DNA from: Erodium maritimum
Lineage: Eukaryota; Streptophyta; Magnoliopsida; Geraniales; Geraniaceae
Length of the DNA: 64,000 bases
Assembly: GCA_963921825.1 (NCBI GenBank)
Contig: OY997591.1
Coordinates: 30,773,825-30,837,824, forward strand
Direction: 5' to 3'
Shown: positions 21,886 to 33,039 of the stretch, piece after piece
Position numbering within the stretch: position 1 is the stretch's first letter
Layout of the letters: each line of letters starts with the position of its first letter
Translations under genes and position numbers: made by a program
Notes under the pieces: generated by a model
Told to the model about the DNA's origin: nothing
The model's input: only the letters and a program-made list of their open reading frames with translations
The model's database searches: none

Positions 21886-22890
21886 TTTGAAAATAAAAAT
21901 AATTTTTATAAATAAAAACTGAATTTATAAAAATAAAAACAATTTTTTTTGAAAATAAAAATAATTTTCATAAATAAAAACTGAATTTATAAAAATAAAA
22001 AAAATTTTTTTTGAAAATAAAAATAATTTTCATAAATAAAAACTGAATTTATATACAAAAAACTGAATTTAAAAAAAATAAAAACTATTTTTTTTTTTAA
22101 AAATGATTTTGTTTTTAAAATAGTGAAAATTTCATTTTAACACCCTAAGAATGAAGGGTATTATTGTCATTTCACTTATTTTCAAATTCTGAACCAATGG
22201 CATGAGTTTGAAAATTTGAGTAATAGTTAAGGGTATTATGGTCTTTTTAACTTTTTCCATCCAAACTAAAAGAAAGTTAAATGTTGGGTACTAAAGTGAA
22301 ATTAAATGTTTGGTTTAGGTATGAACGTGCAAAAAAATTATGTCAGGGTATCAAAGTGAAATTAAATGTTTGGCAGGGTATTAAAGTGAAATTTTCCCAA
22401 AAAAATATTTTGAAAATTCTGTTTTTATTTATAAAAAATCAATTTTATATTTAAAAATTAAGTTTTTATTTTAAAAATATAGTTTTTATTTTTTTAAATC
22501 ACTGTTTTAGAAAATTAGTTTTTATTTCTTAAAGAAATAAATTTTTATTTTTATAACCGTTTTGTTATTAAAAAATGATTTTTTAAAATAAAAACTGAGT
22601 TTTAAAAATAAATATTGTTTTTAAAAAAATTGAAAATTTTAAAATAAAAATTATTTGTCCTAAATTAAAAATGTTTTTTTTGTAAATAAAAATTATTTAT
22701 TTGTTCTAAGGGCATTTTGGGTATTTTAGAAAAAGTTAACAGGAAATAGATGGGAAATTTGACTGTAGTGGCTATTTGTCATAAAAGGAAACATCGGGGT
22801 AGGTATTGGATACAAAAAAACATGAGGGTAGGTATCAGAGAAACGTGAAAACTTAAAAGTATGCATTTGTCGTTTTCCCTTTTAAAAAAA
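21886..22890. repeat. AT-rich block with imperfect inverted arms
   Basis: The left arm (21886-22130) repeats AAAATAAAAACTGAATTTAT. The right arm (22400-22720) repeats TTTTTATTTATAAAA-type words in the opposite sense. The centre holds three near-tandem copies of a phrase close to GGGTATCAAAGTGAAATTAAA (22285-22395). Probably an old MITE or foldback with slippage. No coding. Confidence 0.45.
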
Positions 22891-22913
22891 CTAGAATGGA
22901 TAATATATGTTGA

Positions 22914-24601
22914 TGTTAGTCTTAGTGCCCGTAGTTCAATCCTAAATGTCCAAATGTATATATCATCGTTAGCAATAAAATTAAAGCGGCTTTATATTAC
23001 TTATGTGTTGGAGTAATATATCGATGTGTGCTCTGATCTATGCCCACCATGCGAATAGAACCATAGATCGAGATAGATCACACTCGATGGGTCCCTAGTC
23101 AACAAAGCTTCACTAGAAGCGACTAGTATGAAATATGGCTCTTTATGGCTTACGTTCTGTTAGTCATTGGAATGGGATTCCGGAGTCTGATCATAGATAT
23201 CATGTGGGACATGATATTGGACGACCCGACATGAATATGTGCCATAGATCAAGTCATGAACATATTCATTGTCGTAGCTTGTCATGTATCCTTAGACCAA
23301 GGAGTCTTTGTGATCGCTATGTAGTCAACAACTGAGTTTGACCTGAGCCTAACGTTGTCCGTAACAGGGCTTCCATAACGGCCAGGATTGGCTTGGGGAC
23401 GGGCTACATGAGTGACACGAAAGATGGCTAAGGGATTTATCCCTCATACTGAGGTATGGGAAAGATATCGGTTCTCGGCCGCTTGATCGAGAGTGACTGA
23501 AAGAATAGCATGGCCATGCACATGATACTGGGTATCATATCTTCAGTCATCTCACATATCAAGGAACGGTGATTGAGAATAATAAGGATGACGGCTCTAT
23601 GCCTTATCTCAATCAGGATATCGGAGATAAAAGGATAATGACAGGGACGACGGAAAGGTTAGAAACGACAGGGTCGATTCGTTATGTAGTGTCAGGCAAT
23701 ACTAAAGTCTCGTTAGTTGCCACTTAAATAGGATCAAGTAAAATGGGATTTTACGTTGATCTATTGACATGCATAAACCTAAGGGTCACACCGGAGGATG
23801 AAACTCATTGACACATTTATGGAGAATGACCAAAAGGGAGTTGTCTCGGGACATGACCAAAACTGGGTTTTGGGTCATGTGCCCGTAAGTGAATAGGACT
23901 TCACAGATCGAGACAAGGCTTGGAGTCTTGGGATTGATCGCGTCGGATAATGTTGGACATTTCCGGTATGGAAGGCATGGAGGCGATGAGCGAATCACGG
24001 GACCTCGTTGGAAATGGCCACGGGCCATGTTCCAAGAGGCCCATGAAAGGCCCATGCAACCAAGGCCCATGGAACTAATTAATCAAGTCTTGATTAATTA
24101 GTACTAAGTAAGCAAGACAAGGATTAAGGTGTTGGTGATTCACCACCTAACCCAATCTTGTCTTGCCATACTTTGTCCTATTTACACCTTACTTGACACC
24201 ATACTTGTCCCATGCCTTTAGTTGGACAAGTATGGGTTTTGTTATGTTTAAGTCATCTTTTTTCAACATAACAAACACAAGACAAGAATAGGAAACACAT
24301 TTTCTCTCCCTCTTCCATGGCCATTTCGGGTTTGGCTAGTTTCCACCTCCATGTTTGTGTTCTTGAGTCCTCAAAGAGAAGAACTACGTGGCTTTGATTC
24401 CCATGTGGATACGTAGGCGTCTTGGAGACTCAAGCCAATCATTCGTTAACCGGTGTTCTTGTTTTGGTAAGAACTAGTGCTGAATTTTTCTCTTGTTAAT
24501 CCATTCTTTGTTAGTTGTTTCATGGTTTTAATTGTCTCTTGGTTTTCATTGATTTTCCGCTGCGAGTTGGTTCATCTCCAACCCTACCTCGAGACCCAAC
24601 A
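22914..24601 (+). repeat. 5' LTR of the Angela-like element
   Basis: TGTTAGTCTT..GACCCAACA, 1688 bp. A 27-bp palindrome at 24075-24101 and a hairpin-forming pair at 23231-23240 / 23260-23269 lie inside. The haplotype in that hairpin block differs from that of its partner 3' LTR. Confidence 0.92.
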
Positions 24602-26157
24602 GTGGTATCAAAGCCGTGCTACCTTCGGGATTCACAAGACGGTGTTCAAAGTTTCAGTTTTGATTGAAAGTTTCGTTTTTGGCATGTTGTTTTGCTAAAT
24701 TGTTTGATAACATGTTTTAAATTCTTGTTCATGGATTTAATGCATGTAAAATGAATTTTTGAAAATTATTTCAAATCTGGAAATTTTGAAAAAAATTTGA
24801 TTTTTCGGGTCTCGGGAGCGGGACTCTCGGGGAGCCGAAACCGGGACCGAACGGGGCTACGTTGGACGGAGCTAAGCCAAGCATGACCATTGGATGGTTG
24901 ATATGCCAAGGCTAAACCGTTTTGTTAGTTATGACGAGTTTGGAACCGTCATGACGAACTCGAAGATCAAATGTTCAAAAGTTTCATTTTTGAACGGTTT
25001 CGATAAACCGAGCATCAAAAAATTTCGAAACTTGGCTATTAATTAAAACCGGAAAATCACATGATGTTTGATAACATGCTTGTTTGATAACACGATGTGT
25101 GATGTGATGTTGGCATGGTGTACATAATAGCCCCGAGCTCGATTTAATTATTTATCGCTTTTCACGGCCTGCGAGCCGTTAGAGTTAGCGTGTAATTATT
25201 CTTTCAAGGTGTGGTCGTCGAACCACTTGTTTGTAATATTTATTTATTCCCGACCTGCGAGTCGTGTATTAATTTGTAATTTTTTACTCAAGACGAAGAA
25301 AGGGCGAAAATGTCATTTGGTGGCTTTTCGGGTGTTGGCATCGGCTTGGAGTCGGTGGAGCTCAAGAAGCTAGTGGGAGTTAGTTTAGGGGGCTATTATG
25401 TGCACATTTATCGCTTTATGCTTGGTTTAGTTTATGCATGATTAATTCTATGTGTTTTAGAATTGCATGCTTAACTTTATTTACCGAGCATATCACCTCA
25501 CAGGCAAAGATAAAATTGGAATTTTAATCCTTGTGTGTGAACCCTTAGAACCGTCATTGCATTGGATGTAGTTGACGGGTTCAAAGGAAGAATTACATTG
25601 GATGTAATTTGAGGCATCATTGCATTTGGAATGTAGTTGATGTGCTCATCGCATCTAGGATGTGCCAAAGTTTTGAACACAACTGGACAAGTAAAAGCGG
25701 GTCATGTCCGATACCTCCCAATCATCAACACCTTACTACCTCCCCGTCCTATGGTTGTCGTGCGCATTAGCGGAGCATCCATGGGGAAGCGGGGTAGTAG
25801 GTTTGGACGACATATGTGGGTGTCGTGCGCATTAGCGGAGCACCTACATAGTGACGGGCCATAGTTGAAAATTGGTGGACCCGACTACGATTCTCAGCCT
25901 GAGGTTGAGCTAGGGTAATAGATAGGGTAAGTCGTCTACATAAGTACATACCCTAGCCAAGAGTCACATTGGATGTGATTGGATGGAGTCCTACCTACAT
26001 AGCTCGATTAAGTGGTGAGCATTAGTTCAGCTTAATCGAGTGAATCAAGGATCTTGGTTTTAGATTCTAAAGGTTTAGAATCGATTGTTGGTGTTTAAGC
26101 TTGATCTTCATAAAATTTATTCAGTTTACTGATTGAATTTTATCTGTTGTAGATCAA
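24602..26157 (+). other. Long untranslated leader of the Angela-like element
   Basis: About 1.55 kb between primer-binding site and gag, with no long coding frame. It contains imperfect repeats of a CATTGGATGTA phrase near 25555-25650 and a duplicated GTCGTGCGCATTAGCGGAGC block (25757 and 25823). Long leaders of this kind are known in Angela/BARE-type Copia elements. Confidence 0.6.
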
Positions 26158-29100
26158 ATGGCAAATTCAGCGAACATTAATAGTTTGTCATTAAAAACCA
26201 TTCTTGAATGGGTCAAGCTAAATGGGACAAACTATTTGGACTGGTACAGAATTTTGAGGATAGTCCTCAAGTCTGAACGCAAAGAATATGTCCTTGACAA
26301 GGCTGTCTCTAAGACCATATCAGAGTTACATGAAGTGTCATTAATTGCTGAGAAGAATATATCAGGGATCTGGGATCCAAGGATATTCTGATGGTCAACA
26401 AGGGAATTAGAAGTGGCAAGGGCGGGGCCCATGCGCACTTGGCAGGAATGATGAGACACCTGAGAATGTTTGCTTCTACTGCCAATAGCCTGGTCATTGG
26501 AACCGGGATTACAGGAAGTTCACGGCTGATCTGAAGAAGGGCAGTGGGACTGCGCCTTCATCAAATAGCCTGGATGATCTGAAGAAGGACAGTAAGACTG
26601 CGCCTTCATCAGGAAACCTGGATGATCTAAGGAAGGGTGGTGGGACCGTGCCTTTATCTAGTATTAACTCTATAGAGCTACATCTCTCTACTTCCAAAGA
26701 TTCATGGGTATTAGATACCAAGACTGAATCTCACACATGCACTTATATATGGTGGCTGAAAGTAGGAGAGGTTTGGAAAGCACGAAGTGGACCTCAGAGT
26801 TGTGGCAACTGCTGTAGGATCCATGAGTCTTGCTTTGCCAAGAGGCCTTGTCTTAGTACTGTATAATGTATATTGCATACCTACTTTTAGTAGGAATATT
26901 ATATCTGTATCCGTGTTTGACAAGGAATGATATAATGTTAATATTGGAAATGGAGTTTTCAATGTTCTATGCAATTATATGTTTTATACCAGGACTGACT
27001 TGGTTGGAGGATTGTACATATTAGATATGGGTAACAATGCCTCAAGTTCTATATATTCCGTTAATACCAAGAGGTCTAAATCCAACGATTTAAACCTAAC
27101 TCTGTTATGGTACTGTCATTTGGGTCGCATAAACAAGAAGCGCCTATCAGCACTTCAGAAGTGCGGGCTTTCAGGTTCATTCGAATTCCATTCGATCGAT
27201 AGGTGCAGGGTTTGGTTGATGGGCAAAATGACTAAAGTGCCCTTTATCGATCGCGATGAAAGGGCGGGTGAATTATTGGGGCTGATACACTCGAATGTGT
27301 GTAGACCAATAAGTTCACTTGCCAGGAGGGGTTTTAGCTACTTTATCACATTTACTGATGATTACAGTAAATATGGTTATGTCTATTCGGTGAGACATAA
27401 GTCTGAAGCTTTTGATAAATTCAAAGAGTTTAAGACTATAGTAGAAAACCAGCTCGACAAAGGTATTAAGGCACTTCGATTGGATCGAGGTGGAAAATAC
27501 TTGACCACAGAGTTAATTAGATCATCTAAAAGAGAATGAGATCCTTTTGGAATGGACTCCTCCTAGGTCACTGTAGTTGAAAGGTGTAGCCAAACGGAGA
27601 AATCGGACATTGTTAGACAATGGTCTGTTCCATGATTAGTTGGACTGATCTCCCAATCTCTTTTAGGGGTTTTGCTCTAGAGACGACCGCATTCATAGTG
27701 AATCGGGCTTCGACGAATGGTGTGGAAGGGACACCATTTTAAAAATGGTACGGGATGATGCCCGCTTTGTCCTTCCTAAAGATTTGTGGTTGCGAGGCTT
27801 ATGTGAAACATTTGGTTTCGACTAAGCTCGAACCAAGATCTGAGATATGCACCTTCGTGTGGTATCCCAAAGCAACAAGGGGATACTATTTCTACAATCC
27901 CAGTGAGAACATGGTGTTCGTCGCTTGGGGTGGGGTCTTTATGGAAAAGAAGTTTTGTTTCCAAAGACGTCATTGGGAGGACTGTGCATCTCGAAGAAAT
28001 TCAGGATGGTACAGATCTGTCTAAACCAATTGGCAACCCAGTAGAAAGGAGCCAGAGATTGTCGTAGAGTAAGAACCAATTCTTGTTACAATTCCGGAAG
28101 GTCCAAGGCGATTTGAAAGGATCAATCTTCCACCTCCAAGATATGGTATCCGGAGGTGACAATGAAGTCATGGTGGATCACGATGATCCAGCCACCTTTC
28201 AGGAAGTCGTGGATGGGCCCAACTCCGAGTTATGGCTGGGAGCCATGAGGGAGGAAATGCAATCCATGTCGGACAACCGAGTCTGGGAACCGGTTGATCC
28301 CATCAATGGTGTGAGGACCATAGGATGCAAATGGATCTTCAAGGTGAAGATGGACATGGACGGCAACCCTCTGACCTACAAAGCTCAACTGGTGGCGAAA
28401 GGTTATAGGCAGATCCAATGGATTGACTATGAGGAAACCTTCTCCTTAGTGGCTATGGTCAAAATCGATCCAAATTCTTCTTGACATAACTGCGTATCAT
28501 AATTACGAGATATGGCAAGTGGATGTCAAAACCGCTTTCCTAAATGGAAATTTGACTGAATACGTTTGTATGTCTCGGCCCAAAGGTTTTGACGATCCGA
28601 AGAATAAAGGAAAGATTTATAAGTTGTTGAAATCCATTTATGGATTGAAACGAACTTCTCGGAGTTGGATCCTTCGTTTTGATGAAGCTGTAATTGGATT
28701 TGGCTTAATCAAGAACGAGGATGAATCTTGCGTTTATAAGAAGGCTAGTGGGAGCAATATTACCTTTCTAGTTCTCATTGAAAACGACATCCCAACCTTG
28801 CACGAGACTAAAGCTTGGTTGAGGAAGTGTTTTTCAATAAAGGACTTAGGCGATGCTTCTCATATCTTAAGGATTAAGATATGTAGAGATCGCACCAAGA
28901 GGGTCTTGGATTTAAGTCAGGGAACCTATGTGAACAAGGCATTGAGTAGGTTCTTAATGCTCGATTCAAAGAAAGGACTCTTACCCACTAGTCATGGCAT
29001 TCATCTCAGCAAGACTCAGTGTCCTAAGACACCTGATGAGCTGAAAAGGATGATGAGAATCCTATGTGCCTGGGGGCAGGATCGATCATATATGCCATGA

Positions 29101-29560
29101 CATGTATGAGACCAGACGTCTCGTAAGCCTTATGTTGTACCAGTAGACATCATTCTAACCCGGGGGAAAGATGATGCTGAACTAGTCGTCGAAGGATGAG
29201 TAGACGCTAGTTTTCCAAGACAAATCCAGATGACTTTAGAAGTCAATCAGGATATGTGTTTACGCTGAATGGCAGAGCTTTAGCTGGGAAAGCGTAAAGC
29301 AAGATACCATTGCCGAATCTACGACAGAGGCCAAGTACATGGATGCTGCAGAGGCAGCTAAGGAGGCTATGTGGATTTGGAAATTCATGGCAGGGCTGGG
29401 TGTAATTAAAAACCCATCCAGTCCCGTGAATCCATTTTGCGACAACACAAGGGCCATTGCGCAAGCTAAAAGCCTAGATCGCATAACAAATCCAAACATG
29501 TACTGCGGCGTATCCACCTCATCAGATAAATACTGAACTGAGGTGAAGTGAAGATAAGCG
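26158..29560 (+). pseudogene. Copia gag-pol region of the Angela-like element (fossil)
   Basis: Visible parts in order: gag from 26158 (ILEWVKLNGTNYLDWY), zinc-knuckle area near 26480, protease near 26700-26850, GAG-pre-integrase and integrase core 27100-27540, integrase C-terminal region 27760-27990, reverse transcriptase 28200-28970 (CKWIFKVK, WQVDVKTAFLNG), and RNase H near 29240-29540. It is broken in many places and cannot make the polyprotein. Confidence 0.85.
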
Positions 29561-29687
29561 ATATTGCAACAGATGATAACATAGCCAACCCGTTGACTAA
29601 GGCAGTGTCACTGCCTGAACATGTTAGACATGTAAAGTCGATGGGGACATATTGGAGTTTAGATTGGAACTAGGGCAAGTGGGAGAT

Positions 29688-31375
29688 TGTTAGTCTTAGT
29701 GCCCGTAGTTCAATCCTAAATGTCCAAATGTATATATCATCGTTAGCAATAAAATTAAAGCGGCTTTATATTACTTATGTGTTGGAGTAATATATCGATG
29801 TGTGCTCTGATCTATGCCCACCATGCGAATAGAACCATAGATCGAGATAGATCACACTCGATGGGTCCCTAGTCAACAAAGCTTCACTAGAAGCGACTAG
29901 TATGAAATATGGCTCTTTATGGCTTACGTTCTGTTAGTCATTGGAATGGGATTCCGGAGTCTGATCATAGATATCATATGGGACATGATATTGGACGACC
30001 CGCCCTGAATATGTGCCATAGATTAAGTCATGAACATATTCAGTGTTGTAGCTTGTCATGTATCCTTAGACCAAGGAGTCTTTGTGATCGCTATGTAGTC
30101 AACAACTGAGTTTGACCTGAGCCTAACGTTGTCCGTAACAGGGCTTCCATAACGGCCAGGATTGGCTTGGGGACGGGCTACATAAGTGACACGAAAGACG
30201 GCTAAGGGATTTATCCCTCGTACTAAGGTATGGGAAAGATATCGGTTCTCGGCCGCTTGATCGAGAGTGATTGGAAGAATAGCATGGCCATGCACATGAT
30301 ACTGGGTATCATATCTTCAGTCATCTCACATATCAAGGAACGGTGATTGAGAATAATAAGGATGACGGCTCTATGCCTTATCTCAATCAGGATATCGGAG
30401 ATAAAAGGATAATGACAGGGACGACGGAAAGGTTAGAATCGACAGGGTCGATTCGTTATGTAGTGTCAGGCAATACTAAAGTCTCGTTAGTTGCCACTTA
30501 AATAGGATCAAGTAAAATGGGATTTTACGTTGATCTATTGACATGCATAAACCTAAGGGTCACACCGGAGGATGAAACTCATTGACACATTTATGGAGAA
30601 TGACCAAAAGGGAGTTGTCTCGGGACATGACCAAAACTGGGTTTTGGGTCATGTGCCCGTAAGTGAATAGGACTTCACAGATCGAGACAAGGCTTGGATT
30701 CTTGGGATTGATCGCGTCGGATAATGTTGGACATTTCCGGTATGGAAGGCATGAAGGCGATGAGCGAATCACGGGACCTCGTTGGAAATGGCCACGGGCC
30801 ATGTTCCAAGAGGCCCATGAAAGGCCCATGCAACCAAGGCCCATGGAACTAATTAATCAAGTCTTGATTAATTAGTACTAAGTAAGCAAGACAAGGATTA
30901 AGCTGTTGGTGATTCACCACCTAACCCAATCTTGTCTTGTCATACTTTGTCCTATTTACACCTTACTTGACACCATACTTGTCCCATGCCTTTAGTTGGA
31001 CAAGTATGAGTTTTGTTATGTTTAAGTCATCTTTTTTCAACATAACAAACACAAGACAAGAATAGGAAACACATTTTCTCTCCCTCTTCCATGGCCATTT
31101 CGGGTTTGGCTAGTTTCCACCTCCATGTTTGTGTTCTTGAGTCCTCAAAGAGAAGAACTACATGGCTTTGATTCCCATGTGGATACGTAGGCGTCTTGGA
31201 GACTCAAGTCAATCATTCGTTAACCGGTGTTCTTGTTTTGGTAAGAACTAGTGCTGAATTTTTCTCTTGTTAATCCATTCTTTGTTAGTTGTTTCATGGT
31301 TTTAATTGTCTCTTGGTTTTCATTGATTTTCCGCTGCGAGTTGGTTCATCTCCAACCCTACCTCGAGACCCAACA
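29688..31375 (+). repeat. 3' LTR of the Angela-like element
   Basis: 1688 bp, the same length as the 5' LTR with no indels by eye. The palindrome is at 30849-30875 and the hairpin block at 30005-30014 / 30034-30043. Confidence 0.92.
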
Positions 31376-31380
31376 GTTGA

Positions 31381-32165
31381 GCCATATATAATGTGGCATT
31401 TAGCTAAATGACCTTATTTTGAAGTTTGTTCAAGTTATTAGCTTGGTTTCAAGTACTTAAACCGTAAATTTGCGTTATTACCTTTACTTAAACCCCAAAA
31501 TTTTACTTTCTTTTTCTTATATATTACCCAAATTGTCATGTTGTTTTTTTTATGTATTAATCTTTTATACAAGTGAAATTTTCTCTGTATCTTTGCTTTA
31601 TCTTTTCCTCCAAGTGTCAGTCTAATCGATCCTAAGATCGAAAACCCCCAATATCATGCTTCTTCTTCTTCTTCTTCTTCTTCTTCTTCTTCTTCTTCTT
31701 CTTCTTCTTCTTCTTCTTCTTCTTCTTCTTCTTCTTCTTCTTCTTCTTCTTCTTCTTCTTCTCAGTTGTCCAATCATCAGTATCGCCAGCGCAAAGAATC
31801 CAACGGAGCTATTAGGCTTATCTATGACCTAGGTACAAACTGATACACTTGTTTTCCCATCTTGTTTAAAGTTTTGTGTATATTATGATTGTGTAGTCGA
31901 ATTAGGGTTTATGGTTTTTCATTGTTCCAAGTTCATACATATATAGTCGAATTGAGGTACTCATTGTGTTACCCGTGCACAATATAGGAAATTTATTCTA
32001 AGTATCATATTTTTTTTATTCTGTAATTTAACCTAGTATCAGGATTTTAGCCCTAACATTAGTATTTGTATTTTGTAATTTAACCCAGGATCATGGTTTT
32101 TATTATGCAATTTAGCTCGGTATCATATTTTTATTCCCAATATCAGTATTTGTATTCTACAATTC
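31381..32165. other. AT-rich spacer with microsatellite
   Basis: No gene is seen. It includes the CTT array described separately and, at 31990-32165, imperfect repeats of a TTTAACCTAGTATCA-like phrase. It may be the 5' side of the DUF1985/Ulp1 relic that follows. Confidence 0.4.
31659..31762 (+). repeat. (CTT)n microsatellite
   Basis: About 34 uninterrupted CTT units (AAG on the other strand). Confidence 0.95.
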
Positions 32166-32169
32166 ATAA

Positions 32170-32880
32170 ATGGAAAGTTCTAGTGAACCACAAAAAGTCC
32201 CTCGGATGAAGCCAATATTGACTAAGGACTCTCGTTGTAAAGGGAAGATATCTAACAAAAGCCATCGAGTTTCAATGGAAAGGACCATTCAGACTCAATT
32301 AGCAAGGTTGTGGGATAATGATATGCATCTTAATGAATCGAGAAGAACTCAATTTGGTCATATGGTGGACGTATATATAGCTTTTTCATCTACAGTCTTA
32401 TGGGCGCTTCTGGTCAGAGAAGCCGATGTCAGGAGAACATCAGAGAGGTGGTTTGTAATTAATGGGAAGCCAATGAGATTTTCCTTGGAGGAGTATGCTC
32501 TTATAACTGGGTTGTAGTGTGGATGAATTCCCACTGAGGGGGTTTCAAAAAGAAATTACATGGATTCAATATTCTTGAAGAAACACTTCCTGAATGTTCC
32601 AACTACTATTAAAAATATGAGCAGAAGTTAAAGGAGTTAGTTGATGACTTCTTATAGAAGGGCCATCCTAATGTGGTTGACATGGATATCATCAGGGTGT
32701 CGCTGTTGTTTCTTGTTGGAGGAGTTTTGACCCCTAAGGACAGATCCGACAACGTAATAGATAAAAGAGCTCTGTCATTGATAGGTGACGTGGAGAAGTT
32801 CAACTAGTACCCTTGGGGAACTGTTTCCTTCTAGTTTGTGTTGAAGTATGTGTAGCACAAAGGGTGGTTAGTAAAGCTGA
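32170..32880 (+). pseudogene. DUF1985 / Ulp1-type MULE gene fragment
   Basis: ERWFVINGKPMRFSLEEYALITGL at about 32450-32516 is a DUF1985 hallmark. In other frames, VSLLFLVGGVL and FN.YPWG at about 32690-32810 follow the order usual in this family. Stops (TAG after ITGL at 32515-32517 and others) and shifts break it, and no C48 catalytic domain remains. It is the second Ulp1/MULE-type relic in the window. The host-like start ATG at 32170 is uncertain. Confidence 0.6.
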
Positions 32881-33039
32881 TGCACATGGTGTTAATAACG
32901 GAAAGAATAAAGAGGTCACATGGGCATATTCTTGTTTCGTGTACACCATAAGCACATCAGAATAATTTCTCACATGGAATTATTTAAGTTGTGTACATGA
33001 AATTTCTCACAATTTTTGTTCTGTGTATACAAATATTGG

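Larger units (their letters stand above)
22914..31375 (+). mobile_element. Angela-like Copia element, both LTRs and TSD present
   Basis: Two 1688-bp LTRs (22914-24601 and 29688-31375) flank a 5.1 kb interior. The target-site duplication is GTTGA (22909-22913 and 31376-31380). A primer-binding site, TGGTATCAAAGCC, starts at 24603 (initiator-Met tRNA type), and a polypurine tract AGTGGGAGAT precedes the 3' LTR. Domain order gag, protease, integrase, reverse transcriptase, RNase H defines Copia. The long LTR and 1.5 kb leader suggest the Angela/Tork group. By eye the LTRs differ at 20 of 1688 sites (about 1.2%), or roughly half a million years at a commonly used plant rate of 1.3e-8 per site per year. 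The interior is broken, with at least half a dozen lesions. It is structurally complete but not functional. Confidence 0.92.

Noticed and set aside
31659-31762. CTT array as a CRISPR-like or coding repeat
   Set aside because: Simple trinucleotide microsatellite with no spacers.
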